Shown here one piece after another: positions 1-14,806 of a DNA stretch of 64,000 nucleotides. Position 1 is the stretch's first letter. Every line of letters begins with the position of its first letter. The DNA is from Cardinalis cardinalis (Eukaryota; Chordata; Aves; Passeriformes; Cardinalidae): NCBI GenBank assembly GCA_014549065.1, contig JACDOX010000015.1:3086747-3150746 (forward strand), read 5' to 3'. A program made the translations under genes and the position numbers. The notes below the pieces were generated by a model, which was given only the letters and a program-made list of their open reading frames with translations, ran no database searches and was not told the origin of the DNA.

Positions 1-55
1 TCTGCAGGTGAAGGGCTGGATGCAGCACATTCCATTGATTTCAGACTGAAGCAAG
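1..55 (+). other. Weak candidate: partial exon at the left edge
   Basis: From base 2 or 1 the strand is open through to AAGCAAG|GTAAGC at 55/56, a good donor match. One frame reads SAGEGLDAAHSIDFRLKQ. I do not recognise the peptide, and the left part lies outside the window, so it may be chance. Confidence 0.12.
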
Positions 56-1859
56 GTAAGCTTCTTCTCCAGAGCCTTGCTCCTTCTCTTGCCTCCTTTT
101 CACTTCTCTCTGCTCCAACAGGCCCCCCTAATTACTGTGTGGACGAGAACATTTTCCTCCCTCTGGCAGAAATCTCAATCAGATGTCTACAGAAAACAAT
201 TTTTAGAAGTTTGCAGCATTTCCCTCCTCTGCACAGTATCACTTTATGAAGAAATGCATGACCTGGTGCAGAATGAAAACCCTTCTGTGGGTACCAGCAT
301 GACCTGCAGAGTAAACACAAACCCTGCCAGCTGCCATGGACCAAATTCATTCCTGCTGCAGCTTCAGTGACATCCTTGGAATCACTCAGGGAGGAAATCT
401 GATGCTTACAGCCNCACAACCAAATGGCTGTTCATGAGGATGTGTTACTAATTACAATTACTGAATGTTAACAGCACTACAGAATTATTGAGAGTGCCCA
501 ATATATAAAAATATTTTTGTAGCAGCTAAAGTCTTAAATGAATGGGCTAATTTCAATTTAAAAGCAGAAGCCAAGGGTCTGCAGGCTTGCTGAGAGGCCT
601 CTTGTGGTCTAACACAAATGAAGTAGGGGCTGCTGGCACTTGGAAAATGACAGATGATGAAGAAGAAAGGTAATTGCTAGTCCTGACCTGTCAGAGCTGC
701 TCCTTTGTGCACCAAGTCCAACTTTCCCTTACACTTCCAAGTTATCTACAGCAANTTTTCTTCCAAACTAAACAAAATCAGAGGCTTTTAGGAACTTAGA
801 AATGTCTGCTTAATTTCAATGTCGATAAGCCCCTGCCCCAACTCATTCTTAATGTATCAAAATTAAATGTTTTAAACATATTTATCTAGTTGCTATGGCT
901 TTGCCTGGTGTGTCAGACACTTTATCCATCAAATATGACAATTGAATAATATTTTTACTTTTAGATATGGATCACAGATCCTTCTCATCATACTATTCCC
1001 TTCCCCCCTTTCCTGAGTTTTGAACTCACTGGAAAATCTGTTCCATAATACGGTGGGTAAATGAATTACAGTCACAGATGGCCTCTGGAGATTTCATACA
1101 TGCTGCAATTCATTTATTCAGGAATGGAGGGAAAAAAAAAGAGACCCTTGTCTTATGAGGGTATTATCAGAGACAGCAGATCAGACACTGTAATGCTGCC
1201 TTGCACTCTGGATTTGACCCATTTCCTAAGCTTTTATGACTCGGCATTTACTATTCCTGGATTTGAAAATTTTTAAGACAAACGTCAAAATGATAATTAA
1301 ATGATGAAATGATAAAATGCAAGGAACTGTGGCCATTACAATTTATTTTTACAGTCCTGAGTCAAACCATTGTATGCTGTTGTAGAGAAATGCTCAAGAA
1401 CAGCAATCTTCAGCCCTGGCAATAGTATTTCAGCTAAAAGAACTTAATGCACAGATGACTGCTGAGAATTAGCCAAACCTTTCAGTGGGAACTGAGATTC
1501 TCATAAGGAAAATGCTAGAAGAATAAGAAATATGATATGGAAGCCAGTATATAATGTTACTGCTGGGGTGTCTTGTTCATTGTAAGTCATAAAGCCTGTT
1601 TGCAGGCAAGCATTGGGGTCAGGCCCCAGGACTCACTTCTGCCTCTGAATTCAGGCCAGCAGCTATGGGAGAAAGGGATGGGGTGGTTGATGCATCAGCC
1701 ATCAGGGAAAAATTAATCCTGCAATAAATGCAAAAAACTTGCCTCAAGAGTGGATCAGACAAACTCATTCCTGTTTGTGCAATGATATAAAAATACNACT
1801 ATGTGGTCAACTGCAGCGTGGTGATTTAACCATCTGCACTGACACACTGCCACTCCATT
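56..1859. other. No gene seen
   Basis: AT-rich sequence with short chance open frames only. No splice-bounded conserved peptide and no recognisable element before the CR1 copy. Confidence 0.6.
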
Positions 1860-2420
1860 GCAGGGCCAGGCTGCAACAGGCTGGAAGAGGGGACCATTTA
1901 TGTTGTATTGATATTTACTCTGCTCTCATGAGACCCCACCTGGAGTCCTGTGTCNAGGACTGTGTTCTGCAGAGTCCAGAGAGGGACACAAAGATGATCT
2001 GAGGGCTGGAGCACCTCTCCCATGAGGTTGAGAGAGCTGGGGTTGTTCAGCTGGAGAAGAGAAGGCTCCAGGGAGACCTTTTGGCACTTTCCAGTACCTA
2101 AAGGGGGCTTATAAAAAAGAGGGAAAGGGACTTTTNATATGGAGAGATAGCAATAGAATAAAAGGTAATGTTTTTAAATGGAACAAGGGTAGATTAGATA
2201 TTAGGAAGAAATTCTTTACTCTGAGAGTGGTGAGGCACAGAAACAGGTTTCCCAGAGAAGTTGTGGATGCCCCATCCCTGAAAGTATTCAAGACCAGGCC
2301 AGATGGGGTTTTAGCAACCTAGTCTAGTGGAAGGTGTGCCTGCTCATGGCAGGAGTGGGGGNTGGATTGAGGTGATCTTTAAAANTCCCTTCCAACCCAA
2401 ACCATCCTATGATTCTAAGA
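1860..2420 (+). mobile_element. CR1-type LINE, 3' fragment, plus orientation
   Basis: The text shows the hallmarks of a CR1 3' end: 'catgagaccccacctggagtcctgtg', 'tcagctggagaagagaaggctccagg', 'ttaggaagaaattctt', 'gttgtggatgccccatccctg', then 'cccttccaacccaaaccatcctatgattct'. It has no poly-A tail and ends with the CR1-style ATTCTATG-like repeat. Indels and Ns break any reverse transcriptase reading frame, so it is an inactive old copy. The 5' limit is approximate. Confidence 0.92.
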
Positions 2421-5400
2421 GTATTTAGCTCTTTCTGAGGGCCATTTCACACTTTCATCTCACCCTGCAATCAGGCCTCAGAGCTGACACAGCCCACTGG
2501 GTGCTCTAATGAAGATATTTGTCCAAATGCCAGACAAACCAGCCAACNCAGCCACTCGAGTGGAACAGCATCAGCCAAGAGCCCTCGCTCTGTGCCTGGC
2601 AATGCTTTGGGTTGCAAAGAAACCTCTCAAAAGCTTCTTCCAGCATGTCCACAGGCTTGAGGGGAGACTGCACATCCCCCAGGGGACTCCTGACCCCCTC
2701 CCCACCTCTGCCCTGGGGATGAAGGTCCCTGTGTGGAGCTGGGTCACCTACATCCATCCGTCTAGACAGAGCACCTGCTGCTGGAGATGCAGAGTGCCCA
2801 CGAGATTGCCTTCACTCATCNCCTTCAGTGGGAGTTTAGGGAACCAGGGGGTTAAAGTGCAGGCTGAATCCTCCCAGGACTGCCATCCCCCTCCTTGTAA
2901 AGAAGCAGCAATTTAACAGACTTGCTGCCCTGAGGTTTAATGGATGGCTCTGGCTGCAGTGCTTGGGGACCCTCCGACAGGGCACTGTGAAAGGGCAAAG
3001 GGGGACTAATAGCTGCTGTGTTTTCCAGCAGCCCCAGCCAGAGATAGCTCTGTGTATAGCTGACAGGCAGTCGACGTCTGCTCCCTGTCTCTGTTTGCAC
3101 TTCATCGAGTTATCTCCTTGCAAGCAAAGAAATCCCAGCTGATTGAACAGCACATTCATCATCTGGATTTCCCCCATATCTTTTCCTGTATCAATGGTGC
3201 CATAAAAAGCCCACCAGAAAAGTCGACGGAAATCTGCTCTATCTTCCATTAAAAGCTTTTGCAGAGATCTGAAGTAAAGAAAAAAATCAAAACAAACCCA
3301 AAACTTTTTTTCCTCCCTGAGATGTCAATCAACGAACATTAAACAAAAAGATTAGTTCTGCTCTTATTTGTTTGTGAAACAAAAAGCATGAAATATTTAG
3401 CAGTGCTGTAATGAAAAGCAGATGGGAATAATGCTCCTTTCAAGGCTGCTGGTAAGCACCTCCTTTCATGCCACGGCAGCAGCAGGACGAGGCAGGCAGC
3501 CCATTAGGACAATTTATGAACTGGACTTCCACAGAGGGAGTTCTAGCAAGAGGTCCACAGCTCGTACAGAGCAGCCCTGATAACATCTGTTAGGGTTATT
3601 CATTGAAGAGGATTATATTACAATCCCTCTTAATACTACGAGTGCTACAGTAAAACTGGATGAGCCTTCAGTTTCATTTGCTCCAGCAATATGTGTTTAT
3701 CAGAGCATTTTTCTGAAGTTGGAAACCTGGGCTGCATTCATGGTATGTCACAGAGTGAAGTTTAGAAAGCTTGAAATATTAGCCTAGAAAAAAACCTCAG
3801 CCTCTGCTTTTAATCTCTCATGGCTGTAGTGCTCAGCCTCTATGTGCAGCATCAACACACCATCAGCCTTTTTCCAGAGAAAGCCACTCCCCATTAACTC
3901 TCCAGGGCTGAGATTGATTTTATTTAAATAGTTCTCACTCGCTAACCTTGCTCCATCCTTTATTTAAGACTTTGCTAATGATGTATTTTTTTCCCCTTAA
4001 TTTACCTAAGCACATAATGAACNCTCACATCCGAAATGACCTCATTATACCAGCAAGGACTTTGTGTGGATACNATTTAGTGCACAGACATAAGGCAGAG
4101 AACTCTCTAAATGGAGNGTTTTTAAACATTCTGTAAAATCCCTGTTGACTACAAGCCAGGTTCTTACTGCTGTAAATTGACTTAGTTCCAACAGCTTCAA
4201 TGAAGCTACACTGATTTACTCCACTTGAGGGTCTTACCCTATTATTCTTATTTATTGAACTTGCCACCTTTTGCTGCTACAACCTAAACTTCCATCCTCT
4301 AGCAGCAGGGTTGCTATCTAAAACAGGTGTTTCTGCAGTAATATATGACTTTAGAGATTTATAACTACCTGGAGTATTTCATTGTCCTCTAAAAGTGTTT
4401 ATAATAATTCTGGTTGACTGTCCCAGCTCTCACCAATCAGCTGTAACGTTGTTTGCAGGCTGAACCTGATCAACAAAATATGAATACCACATACAAGCAT
4501 AAGCTGTGTTATCTGTTCATGGGGACTTTTCCTCCCTGCTGGACAAAGGCCTTTCCTGGTCTCTGTACAGTGTCTGGGACAAAATGAAGCCTCAAGTTTC
4601 TTTGCTGGTTCCAGAAGAAGAGGCCCGATGTAAACAAAGCTGGCTGGCTCCACAAAAAACAAACTGCAAGATGAAAAAATACATTGCAAAGGAAAAAGAA
4701 AAACCTGTAAAACCAGAAATTTCTTTTGTGCACCAACTGTAGCCCTGATGGGAATGTGACTGTCCCACCGTGACACTCTGCTCTCCCTACAGCCCTGGCC
4801 TTGTTTTACCCTNCTCTCTCCTAGGAGGAATTCAGGCTGCTGCTCCAACCTTGACCCAGCTGTGATCAGCTAAGTGTCTGCATTTGCACTTTTGGGGGCT
4901 TAGTAGGAGACAGCTCATAGGAAGGCACAAGACCACAGGGTTCAAATGCCTGAGAGAAGACCTGCATAAAGCCCCGTTCATAAAGGCAACAGGGAACCTA
5001 ACCCACAGGTTCACCAAAAAATTGTAGTGGTTTTCTACTTGTCNAGAAAGAACTGCCTGTGGAGCCCTTTGATATCAGGGATACTGGCAGACTTTTTCTC
5101 AGAAAGACTAAGGAAAGAAACCAGCAATTACCTGGATGCTAATGAGAGTTGTGCATCCATACACACACGCTGCAGTGATTGCTCTTCNGAGAGATCAGCA
5201 GTGCTTACACTAACAAACTGTCAGCTCACCAAGTGGGATTAGTGTTAACTTCAAACCCAAGGGTCACAAAATACCTCCCCTTTGTNTTACCAGGTTTGGG
5301 ATTGAGGAGAAACCCACAGAGAATGTCAGGGGCCAATGTCATAAGAAATTACGCTGAATCAGAATATGATTTAACAAATTCACATCTTCTTCAAGTCCAG

Positions 5401-8400
5401 CAGAATTCTATTTAAATAACTTACAGAAAGGTGACATTTTCTGTTAAATCTCAAAGGACTAGAATGAAGCAGCTACATTTAGCACAGCCATCTTCCAGTG
5501 ATACCTGAGCAGAGAGGCAGGAAGCAGCAAATTTTATCCTTGCTTCACTTGTTCTGGTTGTTTCTAGGTCAGCCCAAATACTCTAATGGTATGAAAAAAG
5601 CACAGCAAAAGTGTGTAGCCACCACCCAAAATAACCTAAAAGTCCTTAAAAAGAAATGCACATGTGTTTATTTACTGCACTATAACAGCAACATCAAATA
5701 CAACTATATTTTCATTTCAAAAAAGGACACATGCNATAAAATACTCTGATTTTATAATCCAATTCAACACAGTTCATTGGTAACACTGAAGCATCACAGA
5801 ACAGGCAGGGGCTTGGGGTGATGAATTTCCAGTCTCTTGATCCTACTTGCAAACAGCNAAGTCACATCATATTTTATTTGTCATCAAGGGATAAACTTTT
5901 GGAATAATGTGGCTGGATCACAGAAGGTTCCAGCTGCCCCTTAACTCCCCTATGAGTCTTGAAGAATCAGATTTTTTTCATTTGGGAAATATTATGCTTT
6001 GACAAGGATGAGGAATAGACAGTANTTTCCAAGCAGAGAGCAGAAATCCTTCCATGTTATACCACAGCTGAGGTACAAAACAAGGGCCTCTGCTTCACAG
6101 GTGCAAAGAAGCCAAGGCTGTGAGTTACTTTAACTATTGCTCTGAAGAATGAAATCAGGCCATTTTCTGCAATATTTCACTGCAGCTTTCTATTATGTTC
6201 ATCTGCTCATGGGGCTTAAATCAATTTAATCTGGCATTTCAGCTATGGAATAAATCCACAATACACAGGAGGAGTCCACAGCTCAGAAAAGAACACAAGA
6301 AGTTGTCCTGAAATACTCAAATCANAGTCTTTTAACTACTTAAAAGGCCCTGTTCTTCATTAGAAAAGGTCCTTACTCTATCATAGCTATTCACACGCCA
6401 CAGGCTCTTATTTTTAATATTTCCCATGAAGTTTCATGGGACTAATTTTCAAATAAGGTTCTAAACAGTGTAAAAAAGCTACAGACTCAGGGCCCAAAAT
6501 GGTACCATTTCTAGCAGAAACTCTCCTGACTTTCATCTGGGACTTTGAGGCAGTGTGACATAACACTGTCCAGCCTTTCAAAACAATGACCTGATTTCTT
6601 TCTGTACCTCTTGCNTGGCATAACACTCAGGATGACTTAGCTCCAACAATTTACATAAAACATAAAGTCAGTCTTTTGATGCAGCTGCATTTTTATAGAA
6701 TTACANAGAGTCAGTATACAGAAGCTTACAGCTTTTTGAGCTAATTCTAGCAAACAGGAGGATTTNTCTATGAAAACAAAGAGTTCCAAAAGTTCATGGA
6801 AATCTGTAGAGCAAAATATATATCTCTGTACAATTTCCCAACACAAGCAATAGGCAGTTTAGAAAAATATGATTGTTACAGTCTTTCTGAACCAGAAAAG
6901 AAAGCATTTAAAAAATAAGTTCAGTTTTTCACAAAGCCATATTTTTAATAAGAAAATAGAGTGGTCCACGTTTCCCTGAATAAGCCTGAAAGGTTAAAGA
7001 AAGGTCCAAGCAAAGCAAGGAGTCGGACTTGGACTTGATATCAGCTGTGATAACATGCACACGTCCAGAGACAGCTGCTTGGCTCCAGTATTGTTTACCT
7101 TAGAAAGGAGCCTAATTTATCACAATTTCATTCAAAAATCATAAATAACATGACAAAAGTGGAACTGGTCCCCACAAGGCAAATAATTATATTCATACAA
7201 GCAAAAAGTGACATCAATCCAGTTAGTTTCTTGTGACAGTTAAAAGGTATTTTGTACTCAACTGTTACACTGTACAGCACATGTATAAACACAGATTATT
7301 ATTGCAGACTTTGCTATCAGCTACTACACATAAACTAGAAGAGATGTTCATGCTGTAATTGCCTCTAAGGTTTTTGTTCTACTTGAATATTAACATTTAC
7401 AAAAGCTGAAGTGGAGACCTGAATTCAAGCCAGGATTTCAACATGCAAAATGACAGGGTTCACAGGAAGGTTTCGGATCCTCCCCATTACTGACATTTGG
7501 AAGTGGATAGGAGCTCTGAAGAATTTTAAAACCATTCATAATACAAGTTTCTCTTGTGAACAGCCTTTGGTTTTCCCTGTGCCCACAGGCAGGTGATTTA
7601 ACAAGGGACATGCTGGTGAAATTTAGATTCACATCAGTAAACCTCCTGTTAAGGAGAATTCACATTTTAGTTTCAGGTCACTTCTAAAAGAAGGGGGCAA
7701 AATGTACCTCAGTATTTGCTGATTTTTAAATTAAAAGCAGAGAACGGTTTGATTGCAGAAACTTTGCTCCAGGCTGTTCTTAAATACTATTTAATTTATC
7801 AGTTAGACCTTTTTATTAATTCTGTTCAATGTGAGAGCAAATCCCTTCATTTTGTCATAATTTTTGTGAAATATATGGGATATTTACTCAGCCTATATGG
7901 AAGTCTTAACACATTTCTTTACACTTTCTTCTAGCTTGAAACAAAACAAAAGCACAAAAACTGATGGAAGCAAGATTGATGGAGTGTTGGTGAAGGGATC
8001 CACAACTGTTTAAAATCCAGGCTTATGAATTAAATTGGGCCCAAGACAGCCCACTGCTCTGAGGAGGGAGGACCTCTGCAGGAGCACTGGACATGGGTTA
8101 TATTGCCAGTAAACNACAATGCAGCTTCTGGGTCTCCTACCACTTTACAGTGTCAGTGGAGAGTTATGTCTCACAAAAGGCAAGGACAGAAAAATGCAAC
8201 ACCTGCATTATTGCTTGTGTAGTTGCTTCACAGTGGTCCAGTACAGTCAGGTAAACAAATGAGAAGAAGGTCTGCTGCTGAAAGGGAAGCTCTGAGGCTG
8301 GGCAGATGGAGTGTGCCCGCCTGGAATCACCCGATAAACTCAGTTAACACAAATTAAAAGGGAAAAAAAGTTGAAANACTCACACTTATCAAAGGGAAAA

Positions 8401-8833
8401 CATCTACTGAGGCAAAAATTACCATTAGGATCTTGGAGCAAGACAAAGGTGCGTCTTTTGCCTTCCAGTCAAGCTCATGTACAAAATGGAGGCTGGAGTT
8501 TGAGGACAGGCACATACATAGCACATGCAAACACCTTCAGGAGCAGCCAGTGCTCAAGCAATGCCTCCCAGGTTAAATTCTTACAGGGTTTGGTCTGGGA
8601 ATGGGATGGAAAAATCATCTTGGGTGCTTTTCATCCTAAAGACTGAAACCCAAACTCAAAGCTTATTACATCTCATCAAAGCTCATTACAACATGTACCT
8701 CTAAACTCTTCCAGCTTCCCTTTAAGACATGGATTCTTGTAAAAGCTGCACTTAAAAGTTACATTGAAGTGGAATGTCACCCTAAGTAGAGCAATAATTA
8801 TGCTCCCCATTACCTACATGCGTGTATATANAN

Positions 8834-8871
<38 letters not shown>
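8834..8871. repeat. (CA)n followed by (TA)n microsatellite
   Basis: About thirteen CA units (8834-8860) run directly into about five TA units (8861-8871). Two Ns at the left border suggest uncertain or variable base calls there. Confidence 0.95.
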
Positions 8872-11800
8872 TTCATGGCAACAGAAAGTACCGTACAGAG
8901 GCATTCACTCATATCTGCAGTGAAACAAAGTCTGTGGTGTTCAGTGCTTACTAGACTTGACAAAAGAAATAATTTGATTTAGGTGGGAATCACTGCAGGA
9001 GAAATAACAGCTCCAACCCCTGAGTTCCAGAGGGAGGCCTCCCAGCAAGGTGCTGCTGAGGGCGGTGGCACGGCTCTCCAAACTTCCTCTCCCTTTTAAC
9101 ACACAGCTTTTCATGGAGCAAAAAGGAGCTCAAATAAATGGCTTGCTATAGGGCTTGATAAATGAGTTGTGAAATCAGTTTGTTAAAAGCGATCATTTTC
9201 CTTTTCTTTCTTTTTTTTCCTCCCAGGTCAGAAAAGGGGGTTCTGGCTTATTTAGGGTGTATAACAATGACAGTGGAACACTCCTGGCAGCTCGAGGGCA
9301 CAGAGCCTGGCTGAGCAGCACCTGGGAGCTCTTACCCCAGCAGTGACAATGCGAGGGTAACGGAGCAGCTGAACCACCAGCCCTCTGTGCTGACTGAGGG
9401 GCAATTTTCTGCACACAGAAATTGAATTACACATCAAAACCTGCTTAGAGAGGCGAAGAGAAAAAGGCTCTGGGCAGGCTATGAACAATGCTAATAGCGA
9501 GGCTTTCATTATTAATAATTGTTTGTTCAGTGGCAGCCTCACACTCCTGTCTGCAGATGTGACTATTAAGGGCAGTCCCTGAGCCAAAACTGAAGGCAGA
9601 TGTGGGCAGATGTGGGCAGGACATGGCCAGGAGACTTGGAAGTAATGGCTGGCCAGGACTGGAGCCCCCCAGATAGTGATGAAGGCTGGTTTGACACAGG
9701 GGACAGCAAAAACAGACAGAACATCTGCAGGAGGAACTGCAATGGGGGAAGAAATTACTGGATTTTAAACTTACTGAAACTGGACCAGATTTTTTCTCTA
9801 GGTATTGAGGAAGAACAGCCACTGGAAACACTTAAGGTGATAGGAATGACCTAGGCTATGGAAGAACTGCAACAGGAAAATAAGAATAAAATATTGAGAT
9901 AATTTACTTTGGAAAGGAAGCAAAGCCAAATCTCCTCTGCTCTCATAAAAAAAGGAAAGACAAAACATGGCCTGGAAAGGGTAGTGCTGGTCTTTCTGCT
10001 TCCTTGGATTTACCACCAAGTGGCCAAAAGAAGGAAATCAAACCGCCCCCACTCCTCAAACAAAAGGTTTCTGATCCAAAACCAGTTCAGGGGAATACCT
10101 TTATCACACAACTTGGAATAATGTGGAACTCGCTGGTGTAAATGGCTCTGAAGCCAGAAAGCCACTAGCACTCAGTAAGGCACTGAATAGGCTTGCCCCC
10201 AAAATCCACACGACTAAAGACAACCTGACAATTACTTGAAAAGAAACAGAAAAAGTCCCACCTCAGTTCTACAATGCATCTCTGCCTCCTGAGGATTGAG
10301 CAGAGACCATCATGAGTAGCTTTCTATCCATAACAGCATTTCCTGTATCTTTTCCTGGAGCATCAGCACCCACCACCTACCATTAACCTGTCACTGAGGG
10401 GTTTAATTTAGCAGTTTCTTCTGTATTTAATGAAGAGAAAAAACCACTTCCAGTGCTCAAATCTCAGCTCGAGTGAATCACCCTGAGGGGAGCTTCCTTC
10501 CACAGCCAGGGACATGAAACTGAACTGTGCTGATGGCTGCTGTCAAAATTCTGCCTGGCAGAGCCCTGGGATGGCAAAGCCCTTGTGCCTGTGTCATTAG
10601 TCCTGGACTGCTCTCCCTATGCCAGACCTACGAGTTCCTCTTGCATGGAGACTTCAGGCTGCCCTTGGAAGAACTGCTTCCACTGGGATGCTGCACCTTG
10701 AGCTGTGCAGTTTCACCTTACCCACACTTTATTAGAAGGAGGGTTCTTATCTCACAGGTACAATGAGGCAAAATCTGGCATTTGCTGAAGCAGGTTAGGG
10801 AACAGAAGTGCCATTTAGGCTATAGTTTGAACTAGTATATTCCTGATATATATTCCTTTTTTTCCAGATCTACTGATAACTCTCTGGTAGACACATATTC
10901 ATATTTTACATTGGATAGAAAAGAGATTATAAAAAACCCAACTGTGTGACAGATTATTCCCTCCTACTTTTCTTTTTTTAATCAAGAATGTTTGTTTTGT
11001 TTTACCATTTAACAGGTGCAACATGATCCCACAATTCTTAAATTGACATGTACAAATCAAAATGCCTCGTGCCTAAAACACCCTGCACTTACCCAACACC
11101 TGCAACTAACCTGTTTATATTCCAGTATAACCAATAGTTATCTTTTTTTAAATATGGCAAAAGTAGTAAGATTGATTTCTCAATGAATCACGTTGCCTGC
11201 ACCAGAAATATTATCTTTAGTATAACTGATTTCTGAGAGTTGCCAACCTCTGACAGATAAATTAATGCAATAAATTTGTAATGGCTTAGAGCAGGTCAGT
11301 GGTCTGGGAGCTGCTAAGAACATCCTCAACAGCCCCCAGCAATTCTGGAAGAAGTTGGTGTAGGTTCTCTGGACAAATTGTGTTTTCAGCTGCACCCTAG
11401 CAAATTACACTGTCCATGGGGTAGTCAACTCTCCAAAAGCAGCTCTTACAGCCAGCTGGGTACATAACCTATGACTTGAAAGACATCTATGATGCCTGGC
11501 AAAGACATGTTTATTGAGGGTTTTATACCAGCATTTCTTGAAAGGCAAACTCTTTTTCCAGTTTCCTATGATGGCTAATTTAGTTTCAGTCTGTAATATT
11601 CAGTTATTCCAAAAGGGTTTGTTTGGCCTGAGAATCTCTGCCACACAGCAGTTTTGGTTGGTTTTTTTCCTAAAGAAAAGAGGAAATGTACTCTCTTGTG
11701 TCGACAGAAGTTAAAAGAATTATTGTACATGAACTCACTCTTCAAATCTCTTTAGTGCTAATGAGATGTGTATGCACACACATCAAAGTAAAACATTCCC

Positions 11801-14800
11801 TATTTAATATTGAAAAGGAGATCAGATGTAGCAAACTCCTGAGGTCTAGAGCAGTTAAAGAGAAAATACTGTTTCTTCTGATGTGCAGAGATCACCATCT
11901 GTCTGTCTAGGAATAGCCAAATTTTGGAGACATTTCTTCTCTCCAAGGTCTACAAATACTCCAACAAAAAGATTAAGGAGAAGCATAGAGCCATTCTAAA
12001 AGCTCTCCAGATTACTCAGTGATCACTAGGTGGTTTTATTAGTTAGTCTAGTAGCTTTATTTACAGCCTCAAATATTTGAGTCTTCTAAGTTGTCAGTCA
12101 GCACAAATAAAGTAGCACTTGGTAGAAATCATGACTGCTCTGGAGATTGAGTGCTAGCAGAGAAATACAACATTTCTAATGCCTGTGCTTAGAACTGAAG
12201 ATGTTTTCCATACAGGCATTTCTGGAGAGGGCATATATAAATAATACTTAATACCATTTAAATTGCTGGCTGGAATGAGAGAAAAGGCTGTTAAAATAGA
12301 CATGGGGCACAAGAGCAATTTTCTACCTCAATGTATTGCTGCCATGGAAAATCCTCTGGAAAGCATCAGGCTTCAAAATCAATTACAGTTTACAAATGAG
12401 CCTTGCTTTCATGCCAAAGGTTGAGTTTGGAGTGTGCCTTTGGGTAATGCCTGGCTGTAATGCATGGGCAGTGGAGTGCAGGATTTTGCCTTCAGCACCT
12501 CAGGGTCATTACTGTGGCCAAGCAGCTCCTGGGTGCCACAGTGCAGGCAGGAGCTGGGACAGAGCTCTGTGAACAGGCTGGGTGTCTGCAGGGAGTGTAG
12601 GCCAGGTGCACACACCACTCACAACCCCAAACACACTCCATATGTTTCAGAGGCTTTTAGCACCCTTTGACTGTGGCTGCAACTGCACTGGGGCAAAACA
12701 GTGAAAGTCCTCAGCTGCAGACACATCCAGGGCTCTGTGNATCCCATGTTTTGGCAAGGAAGCTTAAGGCAGTGGCCCCAGACTGAACCTGAGCTATAAC
12801 ACATCTCAGTTACATCTGGATGTCAGAGATGTATGAGCTGGGGATTTTATAGGCACAAAAGTGAACATATCACCACCAAATAATCTGTGAGCAAAGATGA
12901 GGAACTGTGCTCAAGATTTTAAGGACTAGTTTGGAAACCAGTCCTTAGAAACTAAATCCTTTGGATTTAGTTTATGTTTTGAGGAATCTGATCTTCGTAC
13001 AGTTTCCTGGAAGCTGGACTCATTATTCCAATTACTGACTTGATTAATATTTACATACACTTCCAGGAGTCAGTATTGCAAGCTTTTCAGAAATAAAAAA
13101 ACCTACAAGAGAATGAAAACAAAAGTAAATTTTGCATTTACATCTCAAGCTTTTGTGATTTTCTTCTTTCTTTCTCCGCCAAAAAAATCTCACACCTCAC
13201 ACAGGTGAGGTAAATGACATTATGGAAGATTTAANTTGTTTTCAGTGATATGAACATTAAAGTCCTGTGCTTTGGATAGTTTTCATTGCAAAGAAGTAGA
13301 AATATTCATCACTTCTGTGAGATATTCAGATTATTTAAATTAATGAGAATGGATTGACTGAGATTTAAAGCAAAACTTTCCAAGATTACAGACAGGGGAC
13401 TTACAGAATAAGCTGATTGCAAACCCAGAAGCAAAAGTATGTTTCTAATTTAGTTGTTTGGTTCTTTTTTTTTAAACCTGCCACCACACTGAAACATCAA
13501 GGTGATGATGCAGTTGTTCTTGTAAGATCTTCTGTGCAGAATTTTTTTCTCCCTGTTATACACTCCCACGGTGTCAAATGCATTTGTGCACCCATACAAA
13601 TCACCCAGATCAGAAAGGCTTGGCAGAAAGAAATCTGATGTGAGATTTTGTGCTTTCAGAGAAAAAAATTTTCCATCTCCCTATTGACTTCCATTTGCAG
13701 CTTTATTTTTCCTCATTATTTTCACTTTCTCACTGGTATTTCACTTTNATCACTTGGATCAGCTCAGCAAAATCCAGAGAACTGCAATGTAGCTACATCA
13801 CAGAAAGGTGTGTGCACACCTACACGCATCCACAACCACACAGAGCAGGTTTTGCTACTGCCCCTCTTCCCCCACACTTCTTTTCTAAAGGAAGATTTAA
13901 TTTGAGTGGAGATGTGTGTGATGATTAACTCCCTGCTGGGCAGCCACAGGGGTTTCTTCCCCCAGGGCTGGCAGCAATTTTTAGAGGAATGTGCATGGCA
14001 CTTGCACTGCTAATCAGGAGAGCAGGAGGTATGTCAAGAGGAGGGAGCCACCAGAAAGAATGGCTGCAAGGAAGGAATGAATATGCCCCATTCTCTGACA
14101 AATTATAGCTCCCCTCCATCTGGCTCCTTCGAGAAAGAAATCACAGGCCTTCCTTCACTTCCCAAAGTAGTGGAAGCTCAGCATACCTGGACTCTGCTCA
14201 CCTTTCTGCTTCCAGTCCCTTCTGCCTGCTCTGAGAGCTCTTCTGCTGCCTCCTGACAGCCAGGGTTTTAACCCACATCAGCTCAGCTCCTGCTCCATGC
14301 TCCCCTTGCACTTCGACTGATAACTGCACCATCCCTGCTGTCTCGCCTTTAATTTCCACTCTTTACATTTTTAGCAGACTTTTGGCATTTTAATTCAACT
14401 CTAGCAAACCCAGTATAGTCAGAAACATTATTAGGAACACAATGACAGAGTCCTGGTGGTGGAAGAGTCTCCTTAGATCACGTAGAAGCCCTGTTATGCA
14501 CCCCCCTTTAAACCATGAGAACTGAAGAAAAGCTGTTTAATATTACCAGGAGTGCAGAAGGGAAGGGGAGCCAAAAGGATTCTGANATTTTTTCCTCCAC
14601 AGAGCCTGGGCTCTTGTCCTGTGTGTTAATTGTGACTCCTTTTCTAAGGCTTTACAAATTGATGGACACCTCTCCCTTCTATGTTTTGCTCCTCCTCTTT
14701 CACACTGCCTGCTCTCCTAATCCTGTGCCCAAACTGAGCTCCATGCTGTTATGCCTCCTGATTCTACACAAGTTTGCTTCTTGAACAGAACTTTAATGAT

Positions 14801-14806
14801 TTTATT
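14801..14806 (-). terminator. SYNE3: Possible distal poly(A) signal of SYNE3
   Basis: TTTATT on the plus strand gives AATAAA on the SYNE3 strand. A TTTAAT (giving ATTAAA) lies just beyond at 14792-14797. Between the stop codon and here I saw no other canonical hexamer, so a 3' UTR of about 1.5 kb is possible. This is positional inference only. Confidence 0.25.

Noticed and set aside
1739..2002. 87-codon frame at the 5' part of the CR1 copy
   Set aside because: Part of a decayed LINE. The peptide does not correspond to a separate gene.
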